From Phycisphaerales bacterium (GTDB lineage: Bacteria; Planctomycetota; Phycisphaerae; Phycisphaerales; UBA1924): DNA of 64,000 nucleotides. How positions within the stretch are numbered: the stretch's first letter is position 1; every line of letters starts with the position of its first letter. The notes under the pieces are model-generated. The model was not told the DNA's origin. It worked only from the letters and a program-made list of their open reading frames with translations, and ran no database searches. Position numbers and translations under genes: made by a program. This document shows positions 35,753-42,815 of this stretch, piece by piece. The stretch covers positions 186,001 through 250,000 of the forward strand of contig JAJDDJ010000018.1 in the NCBI GenBank assembly GCA_029260395.1, in the 5' to 3' direction.

Positions 35753-36634
35753 GTGCAACACCGGGTGTACAAGTCTGAGCGAGGCCTGACCGTCGTTGAG
35801 TTGCTCGTGGTCCTGCTGGTCATTGTGATCGTGGTCCTCGTCATCCTTCCTTCACCCGGTCGAGGCGGCCGCCCCAGATCCATGCAACGGCAACTGAGGG
35901 ACTCCACGCAAGTTCGCGGCATCCTGCAAGCGATGGTCATCCACGCCCAGAACAACCAGGACCGCTTCCCGCTGCCATCGGTCCTCGATGCGGGCGACCA
36001 CACCATCGCTGGCGGCGGCACCGCCAAGGACCATACCGCCAACATCTTCTCGATGCTCATCGCCGATGGGTCGATTTCCACGGAGATTCTCATCTCGCCT
36101 GCAGAAGCCAACGGCTCCATCGACGAGTACGAGGGCTACGAGTTCGACGAGCCGTCCGCAGCAGCCAACCCCGCCAGCGCGCTGTGGGACCCCGCGTTCA
36201 GCGCCGACTTTACCAACGGCGAAGGCAACATCAGCTACGCCCACCTGCTGCCCGGCGGGCCTCGCCAGCCGATGTGGGCCAATACATTCAACGGCTCGCA
36301 ACCGGTCATCGCCAACCGTGGGCCCAAGATCACCGGCGTGACCTACACCGGCAAGAACGCAATTCCCGCGTTCGATGCGATGTCGAACACGCTGCTCATC
36401 CACGGCGGCCGAAAATCGTGGGAGGGCAACGTCGGCTACGCCGACAACCACGTGTCGTTCGAGAACGAACTCGCGCCGACTTCGGCTGCCCCGTTCACTG
36501 ATGCGCAAGGCGTGCAGCGCCCCGACGCCATCCACTACAACGAGCCCACCGATCCGACAGACCTCAACGCCTTCCTCAGTATCTTCACCACCGCTGGCGA
36601 CAAGACCGAGGACTTCACCCCGATCTGGGATTGA
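35753..36634 (+). CDS. Type IV pilin-like protein (prepilin N-terminus)
   Basis: 293 residues from GTG 35753 behind AAAGGAAG. The N-terminus has the prepilin-peptidase site and hydrophobic helix: ERGLTVVELLVVLLVIVIV, cut after Gly with Glu at position 5 of the mature form. The globular part (ILQAMVIHAQNNQDRFPLP, then a YADNHVSFEN block near residue 230) matches the pseudopilin/DUF1559-type proteins that are abundant in planctomycetes. Role in secretion or a pilus-like fibre is inferred. Confidence 0.8.
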   Translation: MQHRVYKSERGLTVVELLVVLLVIVIVVLVILPSPGRGGRPRSMQRQLRDSTQVRGILQAMVIHAQNNQDRFPLPSVLDAGDHTIAGGGTAKDHTANIFSMLIADGSISTEILISPAEANGSIDEYEGYEFDEPSAAANPASALWDPAFSADFTNGEGNISYAHLLPGGPRQPMWANTFNGSQPVIANRGPKITGVTYTGKNAIPAFDAMSNTLLIHGGRKSWEGNVGYADNHVSFENELAPTSAAPFTDAQGVQRPDAIHYNEPTDPTDLNAFLSIFTTAGDKTEDFTPIWD

Positions 36635-36649
36635 TCGTCTTCTGAATCC

Positions 36650-36675
36650 CGCCCGAGGGATCGCTCCCCCGGGCG
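36650..36675. terminator. Hairpin between convergent genes
   Basis: CGCCCG/CGGGCG, then after one mismatch GGG/CCC, with a six-base loop, between the pilin-like gene and the convergent small gene. A second hairpin CCGGGC/GCCCGG at 36687-36705 overlaps the stop codon of the latter. No T-tract. Confidence 0.45.
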
Positions 36676-36693
36676 AGTGAGTGTGACCGGGCG

Positions 36694-36945
36694 TTAGCTG
36701 CCCGGCGCGTGCTTAGCTGGCAGCGGCCTCCAGTACCGCACCGTGCCATCGGCTAAACGCTCGCCGTAACCGGGCGCGCCATCGACACTGATCGGCCCCC
36801 AGCCCACGGGCTCCTCTTTCGGCCTGTGCCGAGGAGGGCCGGCGTTTCGTGGCTCACGCTGGGCATCGCTCAATTCGATCGGCTCCACGCCGGCGTAGGG
36901 CCAATCAACAACGCTCGGGCTCTTTACGTTCTCTTGCGTGCGCAT
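36694..36945 (-). CDS. Small hypothetical protein
   Basis: ATG 36945 follows AAGGAG by seven bases and gives 83 residues (MRTQENVKSPSVVDWPYAGV). The frame stays open upstream but lacks a signal there. The sequence is polar, with many Pro, Gly and Trp residues (EEPVGWGPISVDGAPGYG, then VRYWRPLPAK), and has no membrane segment. Family unknown. Confidence 0.5.
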   Translation of the reverse strand: MRTQENVKSPSVVDWPYAGVEPIELSDAQREPRNAGPPRHRPKEEPVGWGPISVDGAPGYGERLADGTVRYWRPLPAKHAPGS

Positions 36946-37185
36946 GGTGCGCTCCTTCTCTACGAACACCACCGGCGTCCGCCCAACGCGGGCGAACGCG
37001 AACAAAGCTTGCTTGGATGTGGGGGGGAGGAACAACCGAACGGTGCGAACGCCGAGAGCGAACGCATCGAGCGCACGAGCCTGCCTACAGCATGCTTATG
37101 AGCGATCGGTTGTTATGAATCGTGCTTGAAAAGCTTGCGATCTGGCCGCGGCTGAGCCGCTGTCCGGTCTGCCTTCTGGCTGGCC

Positions 37186-37335
37186 TCAGCCGAGGCGGGC
37201 GGGATCGCCCGAGCAGGCAAGCCGACCCGCATACTGGTTGGCGGCCCGTTGCGCGCCGACTCGGAGCGCATCAATCGGTGCCGACCCAAACGGGGCCTCA
37301 GCGGTCAGATCGATGTGCGTTGAAGTCATGAGCAT
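37186..37335 (-). CDS. 49-codon ORF with promoter, leader hairpin and strong Shine-Dalgarno
   Basis: Starts at ATG 37335, six bases after GGAGG, and ends in TGA. The product opens MLMTSTHIDLTAEAPFG and continues with a helix-prone stretch (IDALRVGAQRAANQYAG), then a single Cys. I recognise no family. Support for it being a gene comes from the upstream signals: TTGACG and TAAAGT at 37453-37426 with a 16-base spacer, and a leader hairpin. The surrounding 600 bases hold no other convincing gene. A regulatory RNA is the main alternative. Confidence 0.45.
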   Translation of the reverse strand: MLMTSTHIDLTAEAPFGSAPIDALRVGAQRAANQYAGRLACSGDPARLG

Positions 37336-37354
37336 CGGTCACCTCCCAGTCGCA

Positions 37355-37385
37355 GCCTGCAAATCCAGGCTCAATCGCTGCAGGC
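37355..37385 (-). other. Leader hairpin before the 49-codon ORF
   Basis: A perfect seven-base stem, GCCTGCA with TGCAGGC, and a 17-base loop. It lies about ten bases upstream of the Shine-Dalgarno at about 37341-37345, inside the predicted 5' leader. Confidence 0.4.
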
Positions 37386-37425
37386 GGGGCCGACCGGATC
37401 GGCACCATCGCCTTGGTTGGCCCAT

Positions 37426-37453
37426 ACTTTAGCGGGATCGCTCCCCGCGTCAA
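37426..37453 (-). promoter_or_regulatory. Sigma70-type promoter facing the 49-codon ORF
   Basis: TTGACG (five of six consensus bases) and TAAAGT (four of six) with a 16-base spacer; the predicted leader is about 80 bases. Confidence 0.5.
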
Positions 37454-37563
37454 CCTTCGAAGCGAGCGGCCTGCCCCCCGAACCACCCCTAGAATCGCGA
37501 TTCCCCGCAGTTGAAACGCAATCTCAGCGTCCGGCACACTTGCCCCCCATTGAGGAACGCCCC

Positions 37564-38208
37564 ATGACCCGCCGAATCCTGATCGCCCTTGCCCTCTTCG
37601 CTTCGGTCGCGGTCCTCGCCGCCCTCACGCGCGATACCACCCGCCCGGCCGGCTCGATCGCCACGGTCGACACCCTTCGGCTCATGGAGCGCATGCTCGA
37701 GATGCCCGAGTTCGCCGATGTTCGTGATACGAAGATCGAGGAGTTCCAGAACCCACTGCGCGACCTCGACACGCGGTTGCGCGCGATGATTACCCAGTGG
37801 CAGACCATGGACCCCTCCACGCCCGAAGCCAACGAGCTCCGCGGCCAAGCCGAGTTGGTCCAGCAGCAGCTCATGCAGGCCCAGCAGGATGCCCAGCTCG
37901 GCATCGATGCCTTTGCCGCTGGGCAGTTCGCCGCTGCCTTCCGCAAGGTCCGCGCCACGGCTGCCGACATCGCCGCCAACGACGGCTACCAATACGTCAT
38001 GACCAGCCGCTTCGACGACGAGAACATTCTCACCAACTCCACGTCGCTGTTCGTTCAAGAGATCCTCTACCGCTCGGCGCTCATCGCCCCCGAGGGCACG
38101 GACATCACCGACGCCGTCGCCAAGGCGCTCAGCATCCCCGAGCCAACGCCCGAACCGGCCGTGGACTCAGCCCCCACCACCGAGCCCATGCCTACGCCCA
38201 GTCCCTAA
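37564..38208 (+). CDS. OmpH/Skp-like periplasmic protein
   Basis: ATG 37564 follows GAGGA and starts an export signal (ILIALALFASVAVLAAL). The 214 residues then show the OmpH plan: a short strand (GSIATVDTLRLMERM), two long helices rich in Glu, Gln and Leu (DLDTRLRAMITQW, then ELVQQQLMQAQQDAQLG), and a returning segment with GYQYVMTSRFDD. A Pro/Thr-rich tail of about 20 residues ends the protein. Skp-type chaperones carry outer-membrane proteins, fitting an LPS-bearing cell. It converges with lipB. Confidence 0.6.
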   Translation: MTRRILIALALFASVAVLAALTRDTTRPAGSIATVDTLRLMERMLEMPEFADVRDTKIEEFQNPLRDLDTRLRAMITQWQTMDPSTPEANELRGQAELVQQQLMQAQQDAQLGIDAFAAGQFAAAFRKVRATAADIAANDGYQYVMTSRFDDENILTNSTSLFVQEILYRSALIAPEGTDITDAVAKALSIPEPTPEPAVDSAPTTEPMPTPSP

Positions 38209-38217
38209 TCTAGCTCC

Positions 38218-38907
38218 CTAACCACGCTCCCTGATCGGTCGCCGCTCGTCCAGCAGCGCTTGCAACGATGACGCAACCGCAGCCTTGGCCTCGGCCATCG
38301 ACGGCCGCGCTTCGCCAAGCTCCCGCCGAAGGCTCGTGACCGTGCGCCCCGCCAGGCCGCACGGCACGATCAGGTCGTAGTGCGCCATCTCCGGGTCCAC
38401 GTTCAGCGCCAAGCCGTGCATGCTCACCCACCGCCGCACGCGCACGCCCATCGCCGCGATCTTCGAGCCGGGCTTGTCCCCCACCCACACGCCCGTAGCC
38501 TTGTCGTCGCGCCAGCCCTCGAGCCCGAACCCCGCCAGCGCGTCGATGACGGTCTGTTCCAGCAGTCGCATGTACGCGTGCAGGTTCAGGCCGTAGGCGT
38601 TGAGATCGACAATCGGGTACGCCACCAGCTGGCCCGGCCCGTGGTAGGTTACGTCGCCGCCGCGATCCGTCGGCTCGATTGCCACGCCAGCCCGCTCGAA
38701 CTGGTCGGTCGAAGCCACCACATGCTGCGGAGCCTTGGCCCGCTTGGAAACCGTCACCACCGGGTCGTGCTCGACCAAGAGCAGCCTGCCTTCTGTCCCG
38801 CCAGCCTCGCGCGCGGCGATGATCTCCTCAAGGTGCGCACGCTGCACCTCCAGCGCCTCGGCGTACGCCATCCGGCCAAGATCGATCACCTGCAACGGCT
38901 CGTTCAC
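38218..38907 (-). CDS. lipB: Octanoyl-[acyl-carrier-protein] transferase LipB
   Basis: Transfers octanoyl groups to lipoyl domains, the first step in lipoylating the E2 protein encoded in this window. 229 residues from GTG 38907 (MNEPLQVIDLGRMAYAEAL). This start is preferred over GTG 38952 because TACCCT lies six bases upstream and the longer version would run to the edge of a hairpin repeat. Family motifs: LVEHDPVVTVSKR, GGDVTYHGPGQLVAYPI, the catalytic Lys in KIAAMGVRV and Cys in VPCGL. Confidence 0.92.
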   Translation of the reverse strand: MNEPLQVIDLGRMAYAEALEVQRAHLEEIIAAREAGGTEGRLLLVEHDPVVTVSKRAKAPQHVVASTDQFERAGVAIEPTDRGGDVTYHGPGQLVAYPIVDLNAYGLNLHAYMRLLEQTVIDALAGFGLEGWRDDKATGVWVGDKPGSKIAAMGVRVRRWVSMHGLALNVDPEMAHYDLIVPCGLAGRTVTSLRRELGEARPSMAEAKAAVASSLQALLDERRPIRERG

Positions 38908-38913
38908 ACCTTG

Positions 38914-38919
38914 AGGGTA
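38914..38919 (-). promoter_or_regulatory. -10-like hexamer, leaderless lipB
   Basis: TACCCT on the minus strand, six bases before GTG 38907. Confidence 0.45.
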
Positions 38920-38953
38920 GAGGATGCGGGGGGGACCGTCGCGGTGCTCCACT

Positions 38954-38993
38954 CCCTCTCCCGCGCCCCATGGGAGAGGGCCGGCATAGCCGG
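38954..38993. repeat. REP-like double hairpin
   Basis: A perfect nine-base stem CCCTCTCCC/GGGAGAGGG with a nine-base loop is followed at once by CCGGC-ATA-GCCGG. The first motif is typical of extragenic palindromic elements found in many bacteria. It lies between the lipB promoter and the end of the secreted metalloprotease gene and may also act as that gene's terminator. Confidence 0.55.
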
Positions 38994-39043
38994 TGCATGG
39001 GGTAAGGGTCTGCCTCCCCCCATTGCCTGTTCCCCATCACCTC

Positions 39044-39262
39044 TTACGGGCACGGCCCGATCAAGCCGAGCAGCGCGAGGAAGTCGCCGAAGCTCACCAT
39101 GCCGTCGCCGCCCAGCGTGCCGAAGTCGTCGGCGATGTCGCCAACGCAGCCGGGCGTTCCTCCGGGGCACGGCCCGATCAAGCCGAGCAGCGCGAGGAAG
39201 TCACCGAAGGAAACCATGCCGTCAGCGCCGAGCGTGCCGAAGTCGTCGGCGATGTCGCCCGG
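39044..39262 (-). repeat. Dockerin-like C-terminal module, copy 1 (two units)
   Basis: Two units reading GDIADDFGTLG, then DGMVSFGDFLALLGLIGPC, separated by PGGTPGCV. The same module, nearly identical at protein level and closely similar in DNA, ends the SUMF1 protein at 42594. Confidence 0.85.
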
Positions 39263-41365
39263 ACAAAGCGGCGGCGGCGGGATCTGCTCATTGGCCTCAA
39301 ACTCCGCCAGGTCGAATTCGTCGTCAATCGTCGTCGCTTCACGGCCGTCGCCGAAGTTCGCGTGCCCCGCCAGCGCGTAGCGAAGGTTGGCCCAATCGTC
39401 GAAGCCAGCCAGGGTCGTCAGCGTGCCCGGAGAATCAGCAGCAGACATGCGGTTGATGTCCGCCGCGACGGGAGCTTGCATCGCTGGCGTCATGCCGTCG
39501 CCATTCCAGTCGACCGCGAACCCACCGTCCAGCCTTGCCCACTCCCAAGTGTTGGCTGTTGTGGTGAACGGGACTTGCACGCTCGCGTATTCGGGCCGTG
39601 TGGCACCCAGACTCACCGACTCGTCCAGCGCGCTTTCATTGAGCGCCGCGAGTTCCTCGCGCGAATAGTCGAGGCGCCACTGGCTCGCATAGCCGGTCTG
39701 CGGCGTTTGCCACCGATAGTTCATGACAGAGTAGTAGTTCGGCTTGTAGTGCATGCTGTCTGCGCCACCGTGGCCCAGCCCCAGCGTGTGCCCAAGTTCG
39801 TGCATGAAGGTGCCCGCCCGCTGGTCGGCGGTGCCCCCCGGGGTGGACCAGCCGCCGAGTGTCACCATGAAGTCGTTGCCTGGTAGCTCGGCCAGCCCAG
39901 AACTACTCGAGCCGCTGTAGGTATCGCCGAAGAGGCAGTAACGGAAGGACAGGTCCCTCGCTGCCTTGATGTTGGGCCAGTTCGGATCGGCACGCTCGGC
40001 GGCGGTGCCGTAGCGAGTCGCCTTGAGTGCGTCGAACTCGGTGAAGGCTCCGGGGAACGGCGCCCTTGGGATGTTGGACTCGTCGATCAGGACATGGAGC
40101 GCGATCCCGTCTGCACCGCCGCCCGGTGGCGCTGGGATCGGTGCCTGATCGAACGCGTCGATGACGCCTTGCAGTTGCGCCATCGTGGGTACACGCCCAA
40201 CCATCGCATCAACCTCAATGAAGATGTCCTTTCGATCCACAAGCGCCCCCATGGCGGGCAGATCGAGGTCGACGACGCCGTCGGCGTCGATGTCGATCCC
40301 GTTGGTCTCCCAGCAGTCGAGTAGGCCGTCTCCGTCCGAGTCCACCCCGTTCCAGCGGACGGCGCGGTTGTTGAACGAAGCGTTGGACGCATGTCCGACT
40401 ACGACAGATCCGTCGGCCGAAACGCCCTGAGCCCACGAACCGGCTCCTCCCAGCGTCCCCAGGCTTTGCATGCCCTCGCCCGTCGTCCAGCGGAAAGCGT
40501 TGAAGGCGCCCGACGCTATGGTCGCCCGCCCTACTACCACGGATCCGCCGGCTGAGACACCATGACCGTGAGACTGAGTTCCTCCCAGCGTGCCCAGATC
40601 CTGCATCGCCCCGCCCGCCGTCCAGCGGAATGCGTGGGAGGCACCAGACGGGGTGGACGCTCTCCCAATCACCGCGGATCCGTCGGCAGAGACACCAAAA
40701 GCGTACGAATCGGTTCCTCCCAGCGTGCCCAGATCTTGCATGCCACCGCCGGCCGTCCAGCGAAAGGCGTGGAGTGCTCCAGACGCGCTGTGCGCGGCCC
40801 CGACCACCACCGATCCGTCGGCCGAAACGCCATGAGCGGCAGAGCTGGCTCCCCCCAGCGTGCCGAGATCCTGCATGCCCCCGCCCGCCGTCCAGCGGAA
40901 TGCGTGGGAGGCACCCGCCGCACTGAGCGAGCGCCCAACCACCACGGATCCGTCGGCCGAAGCACCGTACGCCCAGGCGGTGGCTCCTCCCAGCGTGCCT
41001 AGGTCCTGCATGCCGCCGCCTGCGGTCCAACGAAAGGCGCGATCGAGGCCCAAGCCCACCGCGTTTAACGACTGGCCAACCACAACGGAGCCGTCGGCGG
41101 AAACGCCCTCAGCAACCGACACGGCTCCTCCTAGCGTGCCCAGATCTTCCATGCCCCCGCTCGCGGTCCAGCGGAACGCATGCAAGACGCCTGCCCCCGC
41201 TGCGGTGGACGCCCGCCCGACTACCACGGATCCGTCAGCCGAGACCCCACGAGCCTCCGAGGTCGATCCTCCCGGTAGCGTACCGAGGTCTTGGTTGGCC
41301 CAACAATCCTGAGCCCCCGCGGCGGCAGAGAGGCACATCAGGGCGATTACGGGCAGCTTCTTCAT
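39044..41365 (-). CDS. Secreted HAF-repeat protein with metzincin protease domain and dockerin-like tail
   Basis: 773 residues from ATG 41365 (GGAG ahead), with signal peptide MKKLPVIALMCLSAAAGAQ. Residues 25 to about 330 are seven HAF-type repeats (DLGTLGG, then GVSADGSVVVG and AFRWT). A calcium-loop-like DSDGDGLLDCWE segment leads to a protease domain with HELGHTLGLGH at 522-532 and a following Met-turn SVMNY, the metzincin signature. The C-terminus is two copies of a 35-residue module ending GLIGPCP. The tail may anchor the protein outside the cell. The combination of HAF repeats with a metzincin is the unusual part. Confidence 0.85.
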   Translation of the reverse strand: MKKLPVIALMCLSAAAGAQDCWANQDLGTLPGGSTSEARGVSADGSVVVGRASTAAGAGVLHAFRWTASGGMEDLGTLGGAVSVAEGVSADGSVVVGQSLNAVGLGLDRAFRWTAGGGMQDLGTLGGATAWAYGASADGSVVVGRSLSAAGASHAFRWTAGGGMQDLGTLGGASSAAHGVSADGSVVVGAAHSASGALHAFRWTAGGGMQDLGTLGGTDSYAFGVSADGSAVIGRASTPSGASHAFRWTAGGAMQDLGTLGGTQSHGHGVSAGGSVVVGRATIASGAFNAFRWTTGEGMQSLGTLGGAGSWAQGVSADGSVVVGHASNASFNNRAVRWNGVDSDGDGLLDCWETNGIDIDADGVVDLDLPAMGALVDRKDIFIEVDAMVGRVPTMAQLQGVIDAFDQAPIPAPPGGGADGIALHVLIDESNIPRAPFPGAFTEFDALKATRYGTAAERADPNWPNIKAARDLSFRYCLFGDTYSGSSSSGLAELPGNDFMVTLGGWSTPGGTADQRAGTFMHELGHTLGLGHGGADSMHYKPNYYSVMNYRWQTPQTGYASQWRLDYSREELAALNESALDESVSLGATRPEYASVQVPFTTTANTWEWARLDGGFAVDWNGDGMTPAMQAPVAADINRMSAADSPGTLTTLAGFDDWANLRYALAGHANFGDGREATTIDDEFDLAEFEANEQIPPPPLCPGDIADDFGTLGADGMVSFGDFLALLGLIGPCPGGTPGCVGDIADDFGTLGGDGMVSFGDFLALLGLIGPCP
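40375..41293 (-). repeat. Seven tandem HAF repeats (coding)
   Basis: Units of about 130-145 bases, each encoding DLGTLGG, SADGSVVVG and AFRW. Boundaries are approximate. DNA identity between units is high enough for recombination to change copy number. Confidence 0.8.
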
Positions 41366-41809
41366 TCTCAGTCTCCGCTCAGGGGTGGTTCTCCAGCCTA
41401 CCGGACGCAGCGGGCCCGGCCCAAGGGCTTTCTTGCTGCTTTGATGCTTCATGGGGACTTATGGCGCCCCATCAGAGCCGCCCGATGCCCGGTAACCGCC
41501 GGGTTCGGTTCCGTCAGCGCCCTCTCATGCTTCATCTGATGGCCGCGATGCTCTCTCGCTGCCCTGCGAACCCGCTCCGCTGGGCTGCAACGCCCCGGCG
41601 CAGCCATGCAAAGCCGTTCTGCACGCCAGCGGCGGAGCCGTGCTGGCCCGCGAACAGCGCGCGCAGCCGTGTTCTGCGCTCCAACTGTCAAGCTAAGAGC
41701 CCGTGCAGCCGATGAACCTTCCATAAAGCCGCGGTTGCCCTTCCGCCCGCGTGCCTTACGGCCAGAACACCCGCCCTCTTCGCCGCCCAGCGGCCCGGAG
41801 CAACCCGCC
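41366..41809. other. Divergent intergenic region without a recognised gene
   Basis: About 440 bases between the protease gene (minus) and the gene at 41810 (plus). Frames run through it, but none has a start signal or recognisable product. It must hold both promoters; I could not place them with confidence. Confidence 0.5.
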
Positions 41810-42541
41810 ATGACCACCGTGCCCCGCACCATCGATGCCCGCATCCAGTTCTACATCAACCACCTGCCCGCGTGGGAGGCCAACGCGGACGCGATCGGGC
41901 TCACCGACGAGCAGGTCGCGGTGCTCGGAGCCGCGATCGAACAAGCCCAGGACGCCCAAGCGGCCGCCGAGCGCGCCCGGCAGGTCTCTGCTACCGCTAC
42001 CGCCGCGCTCAACCGAGCCGTCGACCACCTGCACAGCGGTCCCGGGCTCGGCAGCGCTCTGATCGAGACCATCCGCAGCCGCGCGGCCTCCACCGGTGAC
42101 CCGCGCGTGCTCACGCTCGCCCAGCTGCCCACGCCCAAGACCCGCCGGTCGTCCAACGCCGTGCCCCCGCCGGGCAAGGCCCACTCCTTCACGACCCAAC
42201 TGCTGGCCACCGGCCCGCTGCGGCTTCGGTGGAAGTGCGACAACCCGCCGGGCACCAGCGGGACGGTCTATGAGGTCGCCCGCAGGCTCGGCCACGACAC
42301 GCCCGCGAACGCGCAGCCGTGGGTGCGGCTGGGCGCAGTCGGCCGCAAGGAGTTCATCGATACCTCGCTGCCCGCCGGGCTGGCCCCCGAGTTGCACGGC
42401 ACGGTCGCGTACGCCGTGACCGCGACCCGCTCGACGCGCCGCGGCACCACCGCGCTGCACACGGTGCAGATCGGCAGCGTGCGAGCCGCCCTGGCCAGCT
42501 CCGAATCCAAGAGCGAACCCCAGCTGAAGGTCGCCTCGTAA
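41810..42541 (+). CDS. Hypothetical protein of a planctomycete family (helical N-half, beta C-half)
   Basis: 243 residues from ATG 41810 (GGAG ahead); the open frame upstream lacks a start signal. An Ala/Gln-rich helical half (VAVLGAAIEQAQDAQAAA) is followed by a linker (AVPPPGKAHSF) and a beta-rich, fibronectin-like half: LRLRWKCDNPPGTSGTVYE, then KEFIDTSLPAG. A degraded relative lies at 59106-59324. Function unknown. It sits between two secreted-protein genes on the other strand, but has no signal peptide itself. Confidence 0.6.
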   Translation: MTTVPRTIDARIQFYINHLPAWEANADAIGLTDEQVAVLGAAIEQAQDAQAAAERARQVSATATAALNRAVDHLHSGPGLGSALIETIRSRAASTGDPRVLTLAQLPTPKTRRSSNAVPPPGKAHSFTTQLLATGPLRLRWKCDNPPGTSGTVYEVARRLGHDTPANAQPWVRLGAVGRKEFIDTSLPAGLAPELHGTVAYAVTATRSTRRGTTALHTVQIGSVRAALASSESKSEPQLKVAS

Positions 42542-42565
42542 CGTCGGCTCCCCGCACCGCGCATT

Positions 42566-42580
42566 CCCGCGCTGCGCGGG
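42566..42580. terminator. Hairpin between convergent genes
   Basis: CCCGCG-CTG-CGCGGG, a six-base stem with a three-base loop, between the stop of the 41810 gene and the end of the SUMF1 gene. No T-tract. Confidence 0.45.
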
Positions 42581-42593
42581 GCTCTCCGTTCGC

Positions 42594-42815
42594 TTACGGG
42601 CACGGCCCGATCAATCCGAGCAACGCGAGAAAGTCCCCGAAGCTCACCATCCCGTCGCTGCCCAGAGAACCGAAGTCGTCGGCAATGTCGCCAATGCAGC
42701 CGGGCGTCCCGCCCGGGCACGGCCCAATCAAGCCGAGCAGCGCGAGAAAGTCGCCGAAGCTCACCATGCCGTCGCCGCCGTTGAGCGTGCCGAAGTCGTC
42801 CGCGATGTCGCCGGG
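42594..42815 (-). repeat. Dockerin-like C-terminal module, copy 2 (two units)
   Basis: Two units (GDIADDFGTLNGGDGMVSF and GDIADDFGSLGSDGMVSF), each ending LLGLIGPCP, matching the module at 39044-39262 over its full length. Confidence 0.85.

Noticed and set aside
37298-37537. A 79-codon minus-strand frame upstream of the small ORF
   Set aside because: No Shine-Dalgarno or -10 near its start, and it runs across the better-supported promoter and leader.
38908-38952. Longer lipB start at GTG 38952
   Set aside because: No ribosome-binding site, sits at the edge of the REP-like hairpin, and the added residues are not conserved in the family; GTG 38907 has the leaderless hexamer.
40375-41293. Regularly spaced direct repeats resembling a CRISPR array
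   Set aside because: Units are about 130-145 bases, all in one reading frame and encode HAF repeats; no cas genes.
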